64,000 nt of DNA from Bryobacterales bacterium (GCA_003135055.1 PLDF01000151.1:1-64000), one strand, 5' to 3'; counted from the stretch's first letter, positions 26,047 to 35,154 are shown. A program made the numbers and translations. The notes: a model not told the origin generated them from the sequence alone.

Positions 26047-27138
26047 ATGCAAGAGGATAAGCTGGAACGCGCCCTCGGGCTTCACGAACAAGCCCGCGCC
26101 TTGCAGGGTTCGAGGGACCTCGCCGGGGCGGAGGCGAGTTGCCGCGAGGCGCTGGCGCTAATTGAAGAGCTTGATGGGCCGGTGCATCCCGATGTGGCGA
26201 ACCTGCTTCACTCCCTGGGCTCGATCTTGGAACAGCAGGGCCGGTATGACGATGCCGGGGCCTGCGCCAGCCGCGCCGTGGCCATCATGGACGAAATCGC
26301 GGACCTGGTGGAAGGCCCGGAGGCGGCGCTGATTCTGATTCAGTCGCTGGGGCTGCTGGGGACGGCGCAGCGGCAGAAGGGACGATATCGAGATGCCGAG
26401 CCGCCCCTGCTGCGGGCTGTCGAGTTGAGCGAATCGTACTCCGATTGCGAAGTGCTGGCGACAGCGCTCAACGACCTCGGGGTTCTCTACAAGTACAGCG
26501 GAAAGTTCGCGGAGGCGGAACGCGTATACGGCCGCGCACTGGCGCTCGCGCGCGAACGGCACGGAGATATTCATCCGCTGGTGGCGACGCTGTATCACAA
26601 TCGCGGGGGACTGGAGCACGCTCGCGGCCGATTCGAGGCCGCCGAGGCGCCGGCGCGCCGTGCCTGGGAGATCCGCCGCGAGCTTCTGGGAGTGGAGCAT
26701 CCCGACACTCTGGCGGACGCCTGCGCGTATGCCGGAGTGCTGGACGGGCTGGGGCGATACGCGGAGTCGCGTCCCCTGTACGAACACGCGCTCCGCGTCT
26801 ACCGGCAGATCTACGGGCGGGAGCACTTCGAAATCGCCGCGACGCTGCACAACCTGGCGGGCGTCGATTTCGCCGAAGGCGACCCGAAGAGGGCGTCGCG
26901 GCGATATCGCCATGCATTGCGGATCAAGGAGCGTCTGTTGGGGCGCGACCATCCGGAATGGGCGTTGACGGCCAACAACCTGTGTACGGTTCTGCATGAA
27001 TCCGGCAGGGACCGGGAAGCGGAACCTCTTCTTCTGCGGGCAATTGCCGCTCTGGAGCGCGCTCTGGAACCCGGCCATCCGCTGCTAGCCCTCAGCCGAG
27101 CCAATCTCGAAGCCGCCCGCGGTGGATCGGGAGATTGA
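26047..27138 (+). CDS. TPR (kinesin-light-chain-like) repeat protein of the peptide export cluster
   Basis: A 363-aa soluble protein built of about eight tetratricopeptide repeats with the ~42-residue spacing of kinesin-light-chain types (HPDVANLLHSLGSILEQQGR, ATALNDLGVLYKYSGKFAEA, HPEWALTANNLCTVLHESGR). No signal peptide or catalytic motif is visible. It starts 9 bp after the second exporter and so closes the operon. A scaffold role for precursor or exporter is likely but unproven. The 46-bp double hairpin at 27240-27285 follows. Confidence 0.85.
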   Translation: MQEDKLERALGLHEQARALQGSRDLAGAEASCREALALIEELDGPVHPDVANLLHSLGSILEQQGRYDDAGACASRAVAIMDEIADLVEGPEAALILIQSLGLLGTAQRQKGRYRDAEPPLLRAVELSESYSDCEVLATALNDLGVLYKYSGKFAEAERVYGRALALARERHGDIHPLVATLYHNRGGLEHARGRFEAAEAPARRAWEIRRELLGVEHPDTLADACAYAGVLDGLGRYAESRPLYEHALRVYRQIYGREHFEIAATLHNLAGVDFAEGDPKRASRRYRHALRIKERLLGRDHPEWALTANNLCTVLHESGRDREAEPLLLRAIAALERALEPGHPLLALSRANLEAARGGSGD

Positions 27139-27239
27139 CCGTGGCCGGGATGAACGGCGCAACCTATATTACGGCCGGCGGCACAGCCGGCTTCATGTCT
27201 ACTGATCGGCTGCGCCCTCCTCGCCGCTAGGACTGCGTC

Positions 27240-27285
27240 GTGGCGCACGCACTCATGCGTGCAGCGTTCACACTCTTGTGAACGC
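27240..27285. repeat. 46-bp double-hairpin dispersed repeat (copy 2, inverted)
   Basis: Reverse complement of 2095-2140 with only two differences, both in hairpin loops. It lies between the convergent TPR gene and SDR gene, where it could act as a two-way terminator. Confidence 0.8.
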
Positions 27286-27293
27286 GACATGTG

Positions 27294-28085
27294 TCACTGC
27301 TCCTCCGGACTCGGCGCCGCGCGAGTTTCCGGCAGCAAGCTCGCTAAATCCGAACGCCACGGCGCCGATCGATTGCCCATCAACGCACGAATCTGGCCCG
27401 GCTTCACCGGAACCGGCAGGTGCAGCGCTTCCGCCGCGCGCGCCAGGGCCAGCGCAAGACCGGCCGGAATGGGCAGGAAAATGGTTCGCTGCCCCGCCTC
27501 CGCTTTGATGGCGCGCACCAGCTCGCGGTAGCTCGGCTGCTTTTCATAGAAGAGATTGAACGCGCCGGTGCGTTCCCCCTCGATCACGACCGTAGCCGCT
27601 TCCAGAAAATGCTCGATGCGGATCACCGCGGTCGGCTGCAATCCATTCCCGATCACCGGCACGACCGGCATTCGCAGCAGCGCCGCACGCTGCTTCCGGT
27701 ACAGGCCGCCGTCGCCCATCACCAGGCCTGGACGCATGACCGTTTCAAACATCCGCTCCATCTCGAACTTGGTCTGGCCATATTCGGATTCGGCTCCGGC
27801 GTGCGCCGAATAAGAACTGAGCAGGACTTGCAAGCGCGCGCCCTGCGCTGCCGCCGCATCGAACCACGCGCGCGTGCCATCCACGTTCTTGCGGCGCGCG
27901 CCCGCGGTGAAATCGTGCGCGCAGTGAATCACGGCGTCCATTCCGGCGAAGACCGCTGCATCGAACGGTCCGCCGAGCTGCATTTCGCTCCGGCTCGATC
28001 CGCGCACCTCGTGGCCGCGCGCCGCCAGATGCGCCGCCAGAGCGCTGCCCAGAAATCCGCCGATACCGGTAATGAAAATCCTCAT
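27294..28085 (-). CDS. NAD(P)-dependent epimerase/dehydratase (extended SDR)
   Basis: From the ATG at 28085 the protein begins MRIFITGIGGFLGSALAAHL, the Rossmann GxxGxxG of extended SDR proteins, and has 263 aa. An earlier in-frame codon (28127) adds residues unlike the family. The active-site region shows SSYSAHAGAESEYGQTKFE, containing the YxxxK pattern (YGQTK). It is shorter than typical sugar-nucleotide epimerases. It follows the GMC oxidoreductase by 67 bp on the same strand and may belong to that operon. Substrate unknown. Confidence 0.85.
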   Translation of the reverse strand: MRIFITGIGGFLGSALAAHLAARGHEVRGSSRSEMQLGGPFDAAVFAGMDAVIHCAHDFTAGARRKNVDGTRAWFDAAAAQGARLQVLLSSYSAHAGAESEYGQTKFEMERMFETVMRPGLVMGDGGLYRKQRAALLRMPVVPVIGNGLQPTAVIRIEHFLEAATVVIEGERTGAFNLFYEKQPSYRELVRAIKAEAGQRTIFLPIPAGLALALARAAEALHLPVPVKPGQIRALMGNRSAPWRSDLASLLPETRAAPSPEEQ

Positions 28086-28152
28086 GACATCTGCTGCCCG
28101 ATGCGCCATCGGGACGCCACAGGCCATGGGCCCGCGCCACTAATGAAAATTC

Positions 28153-29778
28153 TCATGGCAACCGCTGCCCCATGCGCTGCGCGACCCCCCGCCCGATGCG
28201 AAGCGCGTTGGCCATAATGGTAAACGTCAAATTCTTCGCCGGCAAGCGCGGGAAGCAGGCGCCATCCACAATGTACACGCCCTGTGTCCCCGCCAGCAGG
28301 CCTTCCGCGCTGGTCTCATACGGCCTCTCATACGGCTTCTCACACGGCCTCTCATGCAACCCAGGATTTGCGCGCATCGGCAGCGTGCCCGCGTAGTGCA
28401 GCCCGGCCCCGCTGCCCGGCCGCTGAATCAGCGCCGCGTGCGTGACGTAACCCATTTTGCGCAATAGCCGGATCAACCGCCGCTCCACCTCGTGGGGCGG
28501 CTCCGGCGCGAATTGCACTTCCAGCTCGCCGGTTGGCCAAAGCCGCACGTAACTCCCGGAGCTTTGCCTGCCGGGATAGAACAGCATCAGCAATCCCATC
28601 GCCGGGGCCAAATATTTCGTCCACACCAGGTTGGCGCGAATGGAAAGCGGCAGGCTGAAGACGACGTCCGACCGCAGCGGCCCGGTAGTTCCGTAGAGCG
28701 ATGCCTGCAGCGGCTCACCCCACTCCGCGTCTTCCGCGACCAGGTTCAGTTGCGCCAGTGAGGTATCGTGTACAGCCAGCGGTTCCCCGATGCGCTGCAA
28801 GCGGAAGAACGGAATGCACGCCATGGGATTATCGAGCGCCGGCAGCCGCGTTTGGTAATCGCTATTCGATTCCAGCACGATCCGCGCCGTGTTCAGCGCG
28901 CCCGCGCCCAGCAGCAGCTTCCGCCCGCGCGCCACTTCCGCCGCGCCTGTGGCCAGGTTGCGCGAATGCACCTCGACGCCTTCTTCGGTCTCGCGATAGC
29001 GCGTCACCAGATGCCCGCTGCGGTATTCAATGGCGCCCGCGCGTATCATCTCATCGATGGTGTAGGCCGGGGTGTAGATCGCCGGATCATGCGGCTTGAA
29101 GAACTCCAGATTCCCGTAATCATATGCGGCGCGTCCGTTACGCGGCTCCGTCAGCACGGCGAGCCGCGCCCGCCCCATCGCCATCTTCTCGCGCTCAAAC
29201 AGCGGCCGCAAGCGTTCGTAGCGCCCCATCAGCTCCGCGAAAAAACTCGAAAGCCGCAGCGGCGGAAGCAGCCCTGCGTCGCGCTCGAAATACGCCGCCA
29301 GATCGTCGTTGGCGCCGCTCACGCCGATGTGCGCGGTCAACTCGTCGTAGTATGGCCGCAGCTCCGCGGCCGTCAGCGGGAACCCGGCCAGATCGCGATC
29401 CGTGAAGCGGAATACGCCCGCGCCCCAGCCATTCGCCAGCCCGCCTTTAGCCAAACTGATGGCGCCTTCGAACGACTCGCTGGCGACCGGCGCCACCCGC
29501 TCCCAATCGCGCACGATGTACGACATGCAGGGCGATTTCAACTTCAGGCTGATGGGCCGCTTCCACAGATTGCGCAGGCTTTCAAAGCGCTCGCCGATCA
29601 GCGATGGGAACAAATCCTCCGCGCCGCGGCGCAATTCGTAGGCGTTGCCTGTCAGTTCCGCACACGGCGGCGCATCGTGTCCCACATCGAGGACCAGAAT
29701 TCCGCGCCCGCGCGCGCCATAAGCCGCGAACGTTGCGCCGGGGCCGGAGCCCACCACAATGAGATCAAACCAGTCCAT
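28153..29778 (-). CDS. GMC-type FAD-dependent oxidoreductase
   Basis: From the ATG at 29778 the protein starts MDWFDLIVVGSGPGATFAAY, an FAD-binding GxGxxx motif, and has 541 aa. It ends with the GMC C-terminal signature VYIVDGACFPRLPAKNLTF then TIMANALRIG. GMC enzymes oxidise alcohols, sugars or sterols. Near the C-terminus a loop contains a 12-nt tandem repeat (28315-28350) encoding ERP/EKP-YE units, which looks like a recent expansion. Its start overlaps the preceding small gene by 14 bp, placing it in an operon with a methyltransferase and a GT2-GtrA protein. Confidence 0.88.
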   Translation of the reverse strand: MDWFDLIVVGSGPGATFAAYGARGRGILVLDVGHDAPPCAELTGNAYELRRGAEDLFPSLIGERFESLRNLWKRPISLKLKSPCMSYIVRDWERVAPVASESFEGAISLAKGGLANGWGAGVFRFTDRDLAGFPLTAAELRPYYDELTAHIGVSGANDDLAAYFERDAGLLPPLRLSSFFAELMGRYERLRPLFEREKMAMGRARLAVLTEPRNGRAAYDYGNLEFFKPHDPAIYTPAYTIDEMIRAGAIEYRSGHLVTRYRETEEGVEVHSRNLATGAAEVARGRKLLLGAGALNTARIVLESNSDYQTRLPALDNPMACIPFFRLQRIGEPLAVHDTSLAQLNLVAEDAEWGEPLQASLYGTTGPLRSDVVFSLPLSIRANLVWTKYLAPAMGLLMLFYPGRQSSGSYVRLWPTGELEVQFAPEPPHEVERRLIRLLRKMGYVTHAALIQRPGSGAGLHYAGTLPMRANPGLHERPCEKPYERPYETSAEGLLAGTQGVYIVDGACFPRLPAKNLTFTIMANALRIGRGVAQRMGQRLP

Positions 29779-30286
29779 GACGCCGGACGAGATATTCGCC
29801 TTTGACCAGCTTCCACGCGCTACGCAAAGTGGCGACCAGGAGTGCGGCCCACGCGCGCCCGCGCGGTGATTCCGCGTTGGATTCCACGTTGACAAATTCG
29901 CCAAGGTAGGCCGGCTGCACTTCAACCAGATAGCACAGAATCTGCATTCTGCGCGCCAGCTCGCCCCCCATGCTGCCACGCAGATCGCCCCGCGGGCCGC
30001 GCCGCCGCAATGCGAACTCCACCGCTTCCGCATCCAGGCGGCGCGCCACAACCTTCGCGACCACGTTCGCCATGGCCGGGGATGCCGCTGTGCCCATCTC
30101 GCGAAGCGCCGCCTCATGCGAAACCACGTTCGAATCCATGTTGGGCACGGCCGGCGATGCCGCGGCGCCCATCTCGCGAAGCGCCGCCTCGTACCGCGCC
30201 ACCGTAACGGCGTCCAATGGCGCGCGGAACAGGCACGCGTGGAGGTGGCGCGCTTCCTCGGCGAGGGATGGCGTCCGGTCAGCCAC
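29765..30286 (-). CDS. Hypothetical protein with internal duplication, upstream of GMC oxidoreductase
   Basis: A 173-aa protein with GTG start at 30286, overlapping the methyltransferase stop by 8 bp and the GMC start by 14 bp. It is not recognised as a named family. A ~30-residue unit (EAALREMGAAASPAVPNM / EAALREMGTAASPAMANV) is repeated in tandem. The position directly before a GMC enzyme is where small partner subunits of GMC dehydrogenases are often found, but no export signal is evident here. Confidence 0.65.
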   Translation of the reverse strand: MADRTPSLAEEARHLHACLFRAPLDAVTVARYEAALREMGAAASPAVPNMDSNVVSHEAALREMGTAASPAMANVVAKVVARRLDAEAVEFALRRRGPRGDLRGSMGGELARRMQILCYLVEVQPAYLGEFVNVESNAESPRGRAWAALLVATLRSAWKLVKGEYLVRRHGLV

Positions 30287-31061
30287 GGGCTTTCCGCACT
30301 GTCAGGCTCCAGTGAATCGCGAACAGGCCGTCGAGCGGCTTGAGCGCGCGGTCGATCCCGAAGAACACCCCCGCCAGCGGACGCGGAACCAGACTCCGCA
30401 AATTCACGCCGCCGGACATCAGATACGAAAACCACGGCAGATACCGCCACTGCTCCAGCTCAAGCGACGGCGCAATTTTGCGCAGCCGCGCGCGGTCGCG
30501 GAAGAAGACCATCCACGCCAGCGCCTGGTTGGAATCGAGCATCGAATGTCCCGCGGGGAAGCTCCAATCGCTGGCGCGGTCGTTATACGGCTCGGGATGG
30601 AACACGGAAAAGAAGAAGCGCGCAAACGGCGTGTGGGTCTCGTCCACCATCGAAATCACGCCTCCAGGCGCCAGTACGCGGTCGGCTTCGCGCAGAAAGC
30701 TCGCAACGTCCGGAATGTGATGGAAAACGTGCGTCAGCAGCAGCGCGCGCACGGAATTGGCGGCAAACGGAAGCGCGCGCCCATCGAGTACCAGATCGAC
30801 GTTGCCGGGCGTGACATCGGAGGTGATAATCTCCGGCCGCCGGTCGCGAATGAAGCTCGACCCGCTGCCGATTTCCACCACCGCCTTCGCGCGCAGCTCG
30901 GGCGGAACGCTATCGGCATCGGCCAGCAACAGGTCGTACCACAGGTTATAGCAGCGCTTCACGGCGGGCTTGGAATCGATCATGGCGCGCTGCGCCGCGA
31001 ACCATTCCGAAGAGCCCATTTCCAGGCCCTTGAGGCTGCCGTGCTGCAACACGCCGTTCAT
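30279..31061 (-). CDS. Class I SAM-dependent methyltransferase
   Basis: From the ATG at 31061, overlapping the upstream stop (ATGA), the protein has 260 aa. The SAM-binding strand is VVEIGSGSSFI; the acidic residue follows in IITSDVTPGNVDLVLDG; then THVFHHIPDVASFLREADRVLAPGGVI, typical of Methyltransf_11. It is translationally coupled to the GT2-GtrA gene before it and the hypothetical gene after it. The target is unknown; a lipid-linked or glycosylated product is plausible from context. Confidence 0.88.
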   Translation of the reverse strand: MNGVLQHGSLKGLEMGSSEWFAAQRAMIDSKPAVKRCYNLWYDLLLADADSVPPELRAKAVVEIGSGSSFIRDRRPEIITSDVTPGNVDLVLDGRALPFAANSVRALLLTHVFHHIPDVASFLREADRVLAPGGVISMVDETHTPFARFFFSVFHPEPYNDRASDWSFPAGHSMLDSNQALAWMVFFRDRARLRKIAPSLELEQWRYLPWFSYLMSGGVNLRSLVPRPLAGVFFGIDRALKPLDGLFAIHWSLTVRKARG

Positions 31062-32173
31062 CGAGGCAAATCGGATTCGGCGCCGGGAGCTCGGGGCGCG
31101 GCAAGCGGATCGACGGCTTCCGGGGGAAGTGTGGAACCGCCGCCACCGGTGAAAATGAGGTCGCGCTGCACCAGAAAATTCGCCAGAAACAGAATGCCTT
31201 CCGCCAGCAGCTTCGCCTTCAAAACGCCGATGGAAAGATGCGCAGTAAATAGCACGATCATCCCGTATGAGATGGTCCCCGAGACCGCCACCAGCGCCAT
31301 ATATTCCAGAAACTCGCGCCATACCCAGCCGCGCGAGTTGAACACCATGCGCTTGACCGTGGCGAAGTTGAAGGTCATCGCGCCGATGCGGCCGATCACC
31401 TGGCTGGTCAGCTTGTTGCCCGTATACAGGTAGCAGGCGCTGAACAGCAGGTTGTCGATGACCGCCGTGAACATGGAGATCAGCGCGAACCGCAGCAGCA
31501 CGAAATAAATCCGCATGGAATCGAGCAGCGGATTGAAGTGCGACGATGCGTTCCCATCCAGATAAATGGTTCGAATGGGCTGCTCGACGACAGTCACGCG
31601 CTGGTTGCGCGTGAGCAGCAGCATATCGAGCTCAAACTCATATCCCTGCGACGGGGTCTTCAGCAGATCCGGCAGCAGGCGCGCGGGAATGGCGCGCAAG
31701 CCCGTCTGCGTATCCGAGAGCCGCTGTCCCGCTACGATGCGCATCACTATTTTGGTTGCATTGTTCCCCAGTCTGCTGCGGAACGGCACGCGCTCGGAAA
31801 ATTGCCGCGCGCCCATCACCAGAGCCCCAGGATGCGCGCCAGCCATATGAGCGACGGCGAGGATATCTTCGGGCGCATGCTGCCCATCGGCATCGGCCGT
31901 GACCACGGCGGCAATGTCCGGAGCCTCGCACAATATGGCATTGATGCCGGTCTTCAGCGCCGCGCCCTTGCCCAGGTTGATGGCATGACGGCAGACGCGA
32001 ACCTGCGGGTGCGCGGCAGCTTCGTCGAAGCGCGAGCGGAACCAAACGCCGCTGCCGTCGTCGACGACGACGATGCGACCGACGCCGAGCCGGATGAGAT
32101 CGGAAACCAGCACGGGAAAATCCGGTCCAGGCTTATACGCGGGGATCAGCACTGCAAAAGCCGGGTGCGTCAT
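31058..32173 (-). CDS. Glycosyltransferase family 2 (DPM1-like) fused to GtrA domain
   Basis: A 371-aa fusion. Residues 1-215 form a GT2 domain (VLIPAYKPGP, IVVVDDGSG, ADADGQHAPEDI, LRAIPARLL). Residues 225-345 hold the four transmembrane helices of a GtrA domain (LISMFTAVIDNLLFSACYLY...). DPM1-GtrA fusions make and flip polyprenyl-phosphate sugars for envelope glycans. It is the first gene of a five-gene minus-strand unit with a methyltransferase, a small unknown, a GMC oxidoreductase and an SDR enzyme. The last ~25 residues are a Pro/Ala-rich tail. Confidence 0.9.
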   Translation of the reverse strand: MTHPAFAVLIPAYKPGPDFPVLVSDLIRLGVGRIVVVDDGSGVWFRSRFDEAAAHPQVRVCRHAINLGKGAALKTGINAILCEAPDIAAVVTADADGQHAPEDILAVAHMAGAHPGALVMGARQFSERVPFRSRLGNNATKIVMRIVAGQRLSDTQTGLRAIPARLLPDLLKTPSQGYEFELDMLLLTRNQRVTVVEQPIRTIYLDGNASSHFNPLLDSMRIYFVLLRFALISMFTAVIDNLLFSACYLYTGNKLTSQVIGRIGAMTFNFATVKRMVFNSRGWVWREFLEYMALVAVSGTISYGMIVLFTAHLSIGVLKAKLLAEGILFLANFLVQRDLIFTGGGGSTLPPEAVDPLAAPRAPGAESDLPR

Positions 32174-32327
32174 CCAAGTCGCATTCTAGCAAACGGGCAT
32201 TAGCGGTTTACCGATGCGGCGGGGGCCATGGCTAGCCAATTAGCGTCACGCACAGACGACACTCGAAAAGCCCGAGCGCTAAGAGCGGCTCGGGACACCG
32301 CAGGCCATGGGCACACGCCACAACACG

Positions 32328-32852
32328 TCAGTCTTTCTCCCGCTTCGGGAACTTCTTGAACATCTCCTCCACCGAGTGCTCCAGCTTCTTATCGTTCTTG
32401 TCCGCGCTCTTCGACACACTGTCGGATGCCTCGCCGCGGAAAATCAATTGCTTTGTACTTCCATCGAAAATATCCACAGTCAGCTTGCCCACCCGCTCCG
32501 GAATTACCTCGGCGGCCTCCGTCCCCATGCCCCACCAGCGCGCTCGCCAGCCCCAACCCGGGTAACCGGTGTAGAACGCTTCCAGGGTGTCATGCTCCGC
32601 AACCCGGCCAAAGGCCGATACGGCCGCGTCTCCGCCGGATTCCACTTTGGACCATCCCCTGGCGGCCAGCGCGAGGTCCACCGCGCTGGTGATGCGGTTG
32701 TGCCACAGAGGGTCACCCGCGTTGACGCCGATCCACGAATAAGTTTGGTATCTGCCAAAATCGACGTTGTGATCGTAATCCGTGTGGACCGCCGCATACA
32801 CAAGGCATGACGACGCGAGCAGCACGGCTGTTAAATATAGAAGGTTTTTCAT
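32328..32852 (-). CDS. DUF4136 secreted protein
   Basis: From the ATG at 32852 it has a clear signal peptide (MKNLLYLTAVLLASSCLVYA), possibly with a lipobox-like LASSC. The DUF4136 body includes DYDHNVDFGRYQTYSWIG and VGKLTVDIFDGSTKQLIFRG. DUF4136 proteins are small periplasmic or lipoproteins of unknown function. The frame can be opened at 32897, but the signal peptide decides the start. The last 25 residues are rich in Lys. Confidence 0.85.
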   Translation of the reverse strand: MKNLLYLTAVLLASSCLVYAAVHTDYDHNVDFGRYQTYSWIGVNAGDPLWHNRITSAVDLALAARGWSKVESGGDAAVSAFGRVAEHDTLEAFYTGYPGWGWRARWWGMGTEAAEVIPERVGKLTVDIFDGSTKQLIFRGEASDSVSKSADKNDKKLEHSVEEMFKKFPKREKD

Positions 32853-33202
32853 AGGTTTCTCGAACTCCGGTAACCTAATATGCATCCACCGCGCCAAAGT
32901 AAGGGGAAGTTAGCAAACAACATGGACACTCTCCCGGAATTTGCTTGCGCGGGCTAGGCAACATCGTGCGGTCCCAGGCCGGATGAACGTGTGCGAAAGG
33001 CCGTCAGGGGGCGCCTTTCAGCTCTGAAGCAGACTGCTCTCGCGTGGACCTTATCACCCACGTTATGATACGCTCGCCTCGAACATTTGTCCCGGATTAT
33101 TGTCTGACGCCGCCTAAGTACCCGGAACTGAGTGACAGCCAGGGCGCGGCAGCATGGCATCCTGCGCGGCATAGCCTACTTGGTTGCCAACTAATGCTGT
33201 CT
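32853..33202. other. Gene-free stretch between two minus-strand genes
   Basis: No gene, RNA or clear repeat recognised. The part next to 32852 is presumably the promoter of the DUF4136 gene. Confidence 0.5.
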
Positions 33203-33745
33203 CTAATTGACCCGGCTCCGCCGTTTCAATCTGCCTTTCCCGACAAAGCCCTTCAATTTGCCGATCTCGAAGCTCTTTCCCCACACCTTTTCGACTTCAA
33301 ACCGTTTTCCGACAGCGATCGTAAACCTCTTGCCGCCCGGCGCCGGGGCATTGATCTCATGGGTGGTCTCCACCGCCTTCGACTCCGTCAACCGCCGCAG
33401 AATCGTGTGAATATTCGCCAGAGGATTCGAGTAAGATTTTATATCGAATCCCTTCTGCTCCAAGCGGTCGCGGATCTCCGAAGCGGTGAGTGGTTCGCCC
33501 GCTTCCGTCAGGATGGCACGAATGCTATCCGTCATCCCGCCCGGCGCGGTCTCCGTTTCCTCGCTCGCGGGCAGTGTCAGCGGCTCCTCGCCAACCAACG
33601 GCGCGATGGCATTCATGGTTTGGATCAACGCGGCGATCTGCCGGTCGCAATGGATGGCTGCCTGCTGCAGGCCGGCTTTTTCCTCGTGCACCTTCTGCAG
33701 CTCGGCTTTGGCGTTCTCGAACCAGGATTGGTAGTCGATAGGCAT
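33203..33745 (-). CDS. Hypothetical protein: coiled coil plus HARE-type winged helix
   Basis: A 180-aa protein. Residues 1-45 are predicted coiled coil (WFENAKAELQKVHEEKAGLQ). From residue ~70 a winged-helix segment follows (MTDSIRAILTEAGEPLTASE, IRDRLEQKGFD, IHTILRRLTESKAVE), similar to HARE-HTH domains. The C-terminus is strongly basic. It may bind DNA or RNA polymerase, but no partner is visible. Just upstream, GTGCAA/TTGCAC inverted repeats (33771-33804) could be an operator. Confidence 0.65.
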   Translation of the reverse strand: MPIDYQSWFENAKAELQKVHEEKAGLQQAAIHCDRQIAALIQTMNAIAPLVGEEPLTLPASEETETAPGGMTDSIRAILTEAGEPLTASEIRDRLEQKGFDIKSYSNPLANIHTILRRLTESKAVETTHEINAPAPGGKRFTIAVGKRFEVEKVWGKSFEIGKLKGFVGKGRLKRRSRVN

Positions 33746-33817
33746 TACACAGTCAATGTATCATGTGCAAAGGTTATGTGCAATACTTATTTTGCACGAA
33801 GGGATCGGCGTCCGCCG

Positions 33818-34942
33818 TCATGCGGTAAGAATATGGCGGCCCAGGGGAAGCATCGAGCGCCGGATAAAATCGGCGGTGGTGGCCGCGCCCACGTGCATCG
33901 CAAGCTGTGTCGCGAATATCCTCGGCTCGGAGGAAAGGGCGCGCAGCGCACGCCGCCGCAGCCAGGCGGAGCGATCCATGGACAACATCAGAGCGGCCAT
34001 GAAAGCAGGCCGCCGCGCCAATTGGCGGTGAGCGGCGGCATACGTCCTCAAGTCGCCATCCGCCAAGGCCGCAGCTAGCGCCATACCCTGCTCGAAGCCG
34101 AGCCGCAGGCCTTCGCCGGTGATTGCATCCACCGATCCGGAGGCGTCGCCCACCAGCACGACGCGGCCGCGATAGACCCGCGCCAGCCGACGGGTAGCCG
34201 ATACCGCGCCGCGCTCCGTTGTGGTAGCCGCGGCGCTCTGCAATCGGCCGGAAAGCTCCGGAAACATCGGCAGAACCTCATCCAAGCGCAGGCGTGAATT
34301 GCGCGAGATCGCAACCACGCAGATTTCATCGCGGCCGATCGGCGTCACGTAGATCTGGCAGCCGGAGCCCCAATAGATTTCGACGCAATCCGTCCAAGGC
34401 GCAATTCGATAGTGGCGGCGGAAGCCGAAGCGCAAAGACGCTGATCGCGCGTTCTCCAGTCCGGCCCATTGGCGTACGCGCGAGTTCTCTCCGTCGGCGC
34501 CCACCACCCAGCGGCATTCCACCGCGCCGCCATTCAGCATCACTCCGGTTCCGGACAATCCTTTCACCCGGGCTCCCCACAGCAATGTCGCGCCCGTGTC
34601 CTCTGCGCGGTCGATGAGCGACTGGTGAAGATGCGTTCGGCGAATGCCGGCTCCGGTCCCGTTAGGGAAACTGGCGTCCACCGAAGAGCCGCCGCCCACG
34701 AAGCGAATCCCGCGAAACGGGAAGGAATGTTGGGGATTAAGCGTGACGCCCAGTCGCGCGAGCGCCGCCAACCCATCCGGCATCAGGCCTTCGCCGCAAG
34801 TCTTGTCGATGGGCGGCAAGGCGGGGTCCGCCACTGTCACGCCAAAGCCTTGGCCGCGCAAGGCGATGGCGGCAGCTAATCCTGCCGGTCCTCCGCCAAC
34901 GATAAAAACGTCGGTCTGTTTGGGAATCTGATGCGGCATCAA
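33818..34942 (-). CDS. FAD-dependent oxidoreductase (geranylgeranyl-reductase/monooxygenase type)
   Basis: The 374-aa protein begins with the FAD-binding motif DVFIVGGGPAGLAAAIAL. A CGEGLMPDGLAALARLG segment, the VVGADGENSRVRQW motif and a second FAD motif VVLVGDASGSVDAITGEGL follow. This pattern is shared by aromatic monooxygenases and geranylgeranyl-type reductases, including the FAD proteins next to polyketide synthases. No pathway neighbours identify the substrate. Confidence 0.88.
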   Translation of the reverse strand: MMPHQIPKQTDVFIVGGGPAGLAAAIALRGQGFGVTVADPALPPIDKTCGEGLMPDGLAALARLGVTLNPQHSFPFRGIRFVGGGSSVDASFPNGTGAGIRRTHLHQSLIDRAEDTGATLLWGARVKGLSGTGVMLNGGAVECRWVVGADGENSRVRQWAGLENARSASLRFGFRRHYRIAPWTDCVEIYWGSGCQIYVTPIGRDEICVVAISRNSRLRLDEVLPMFPELSGRLQSAAATTTERGAVSATRRLARVYRGRVVLVGDASGSVDAITGEGLRLGFEQGMALAAALADGDLRTYAAAHRQLARRPAFMAALMLSMDRSAWLRRRALRALSSEPRIFATQLAMHVGAATTADFIRRSMLPLGRHILTA

Positions 34943-35154
34943 CCGTCAATCACGTCATTGAGAACCAGGGCGGTTCGAGTTTTCATGCCGCTGCGCAAAT
35001 AAATTGGAACTCAAGCGATTCCGACGTCGATGCGGAGCCGGGGGTTTCCGGGCAAACGCGGCGGAAGTGAGTCGGATCACAATGCAATGCCTAATGATAC
35101 CGGCCTTCGATAGAATCCGGCGATCGCAGCGAGTTTTGTTACAGCTGCAACGTT

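Noticed and set aside
20128-27138. Lanthipeptide or other modified RiPP cluster
   Set aside because: No LanB/M, YcaO, radical SAM or other modifying enzyme is encoded, and the precursor has no Cys.
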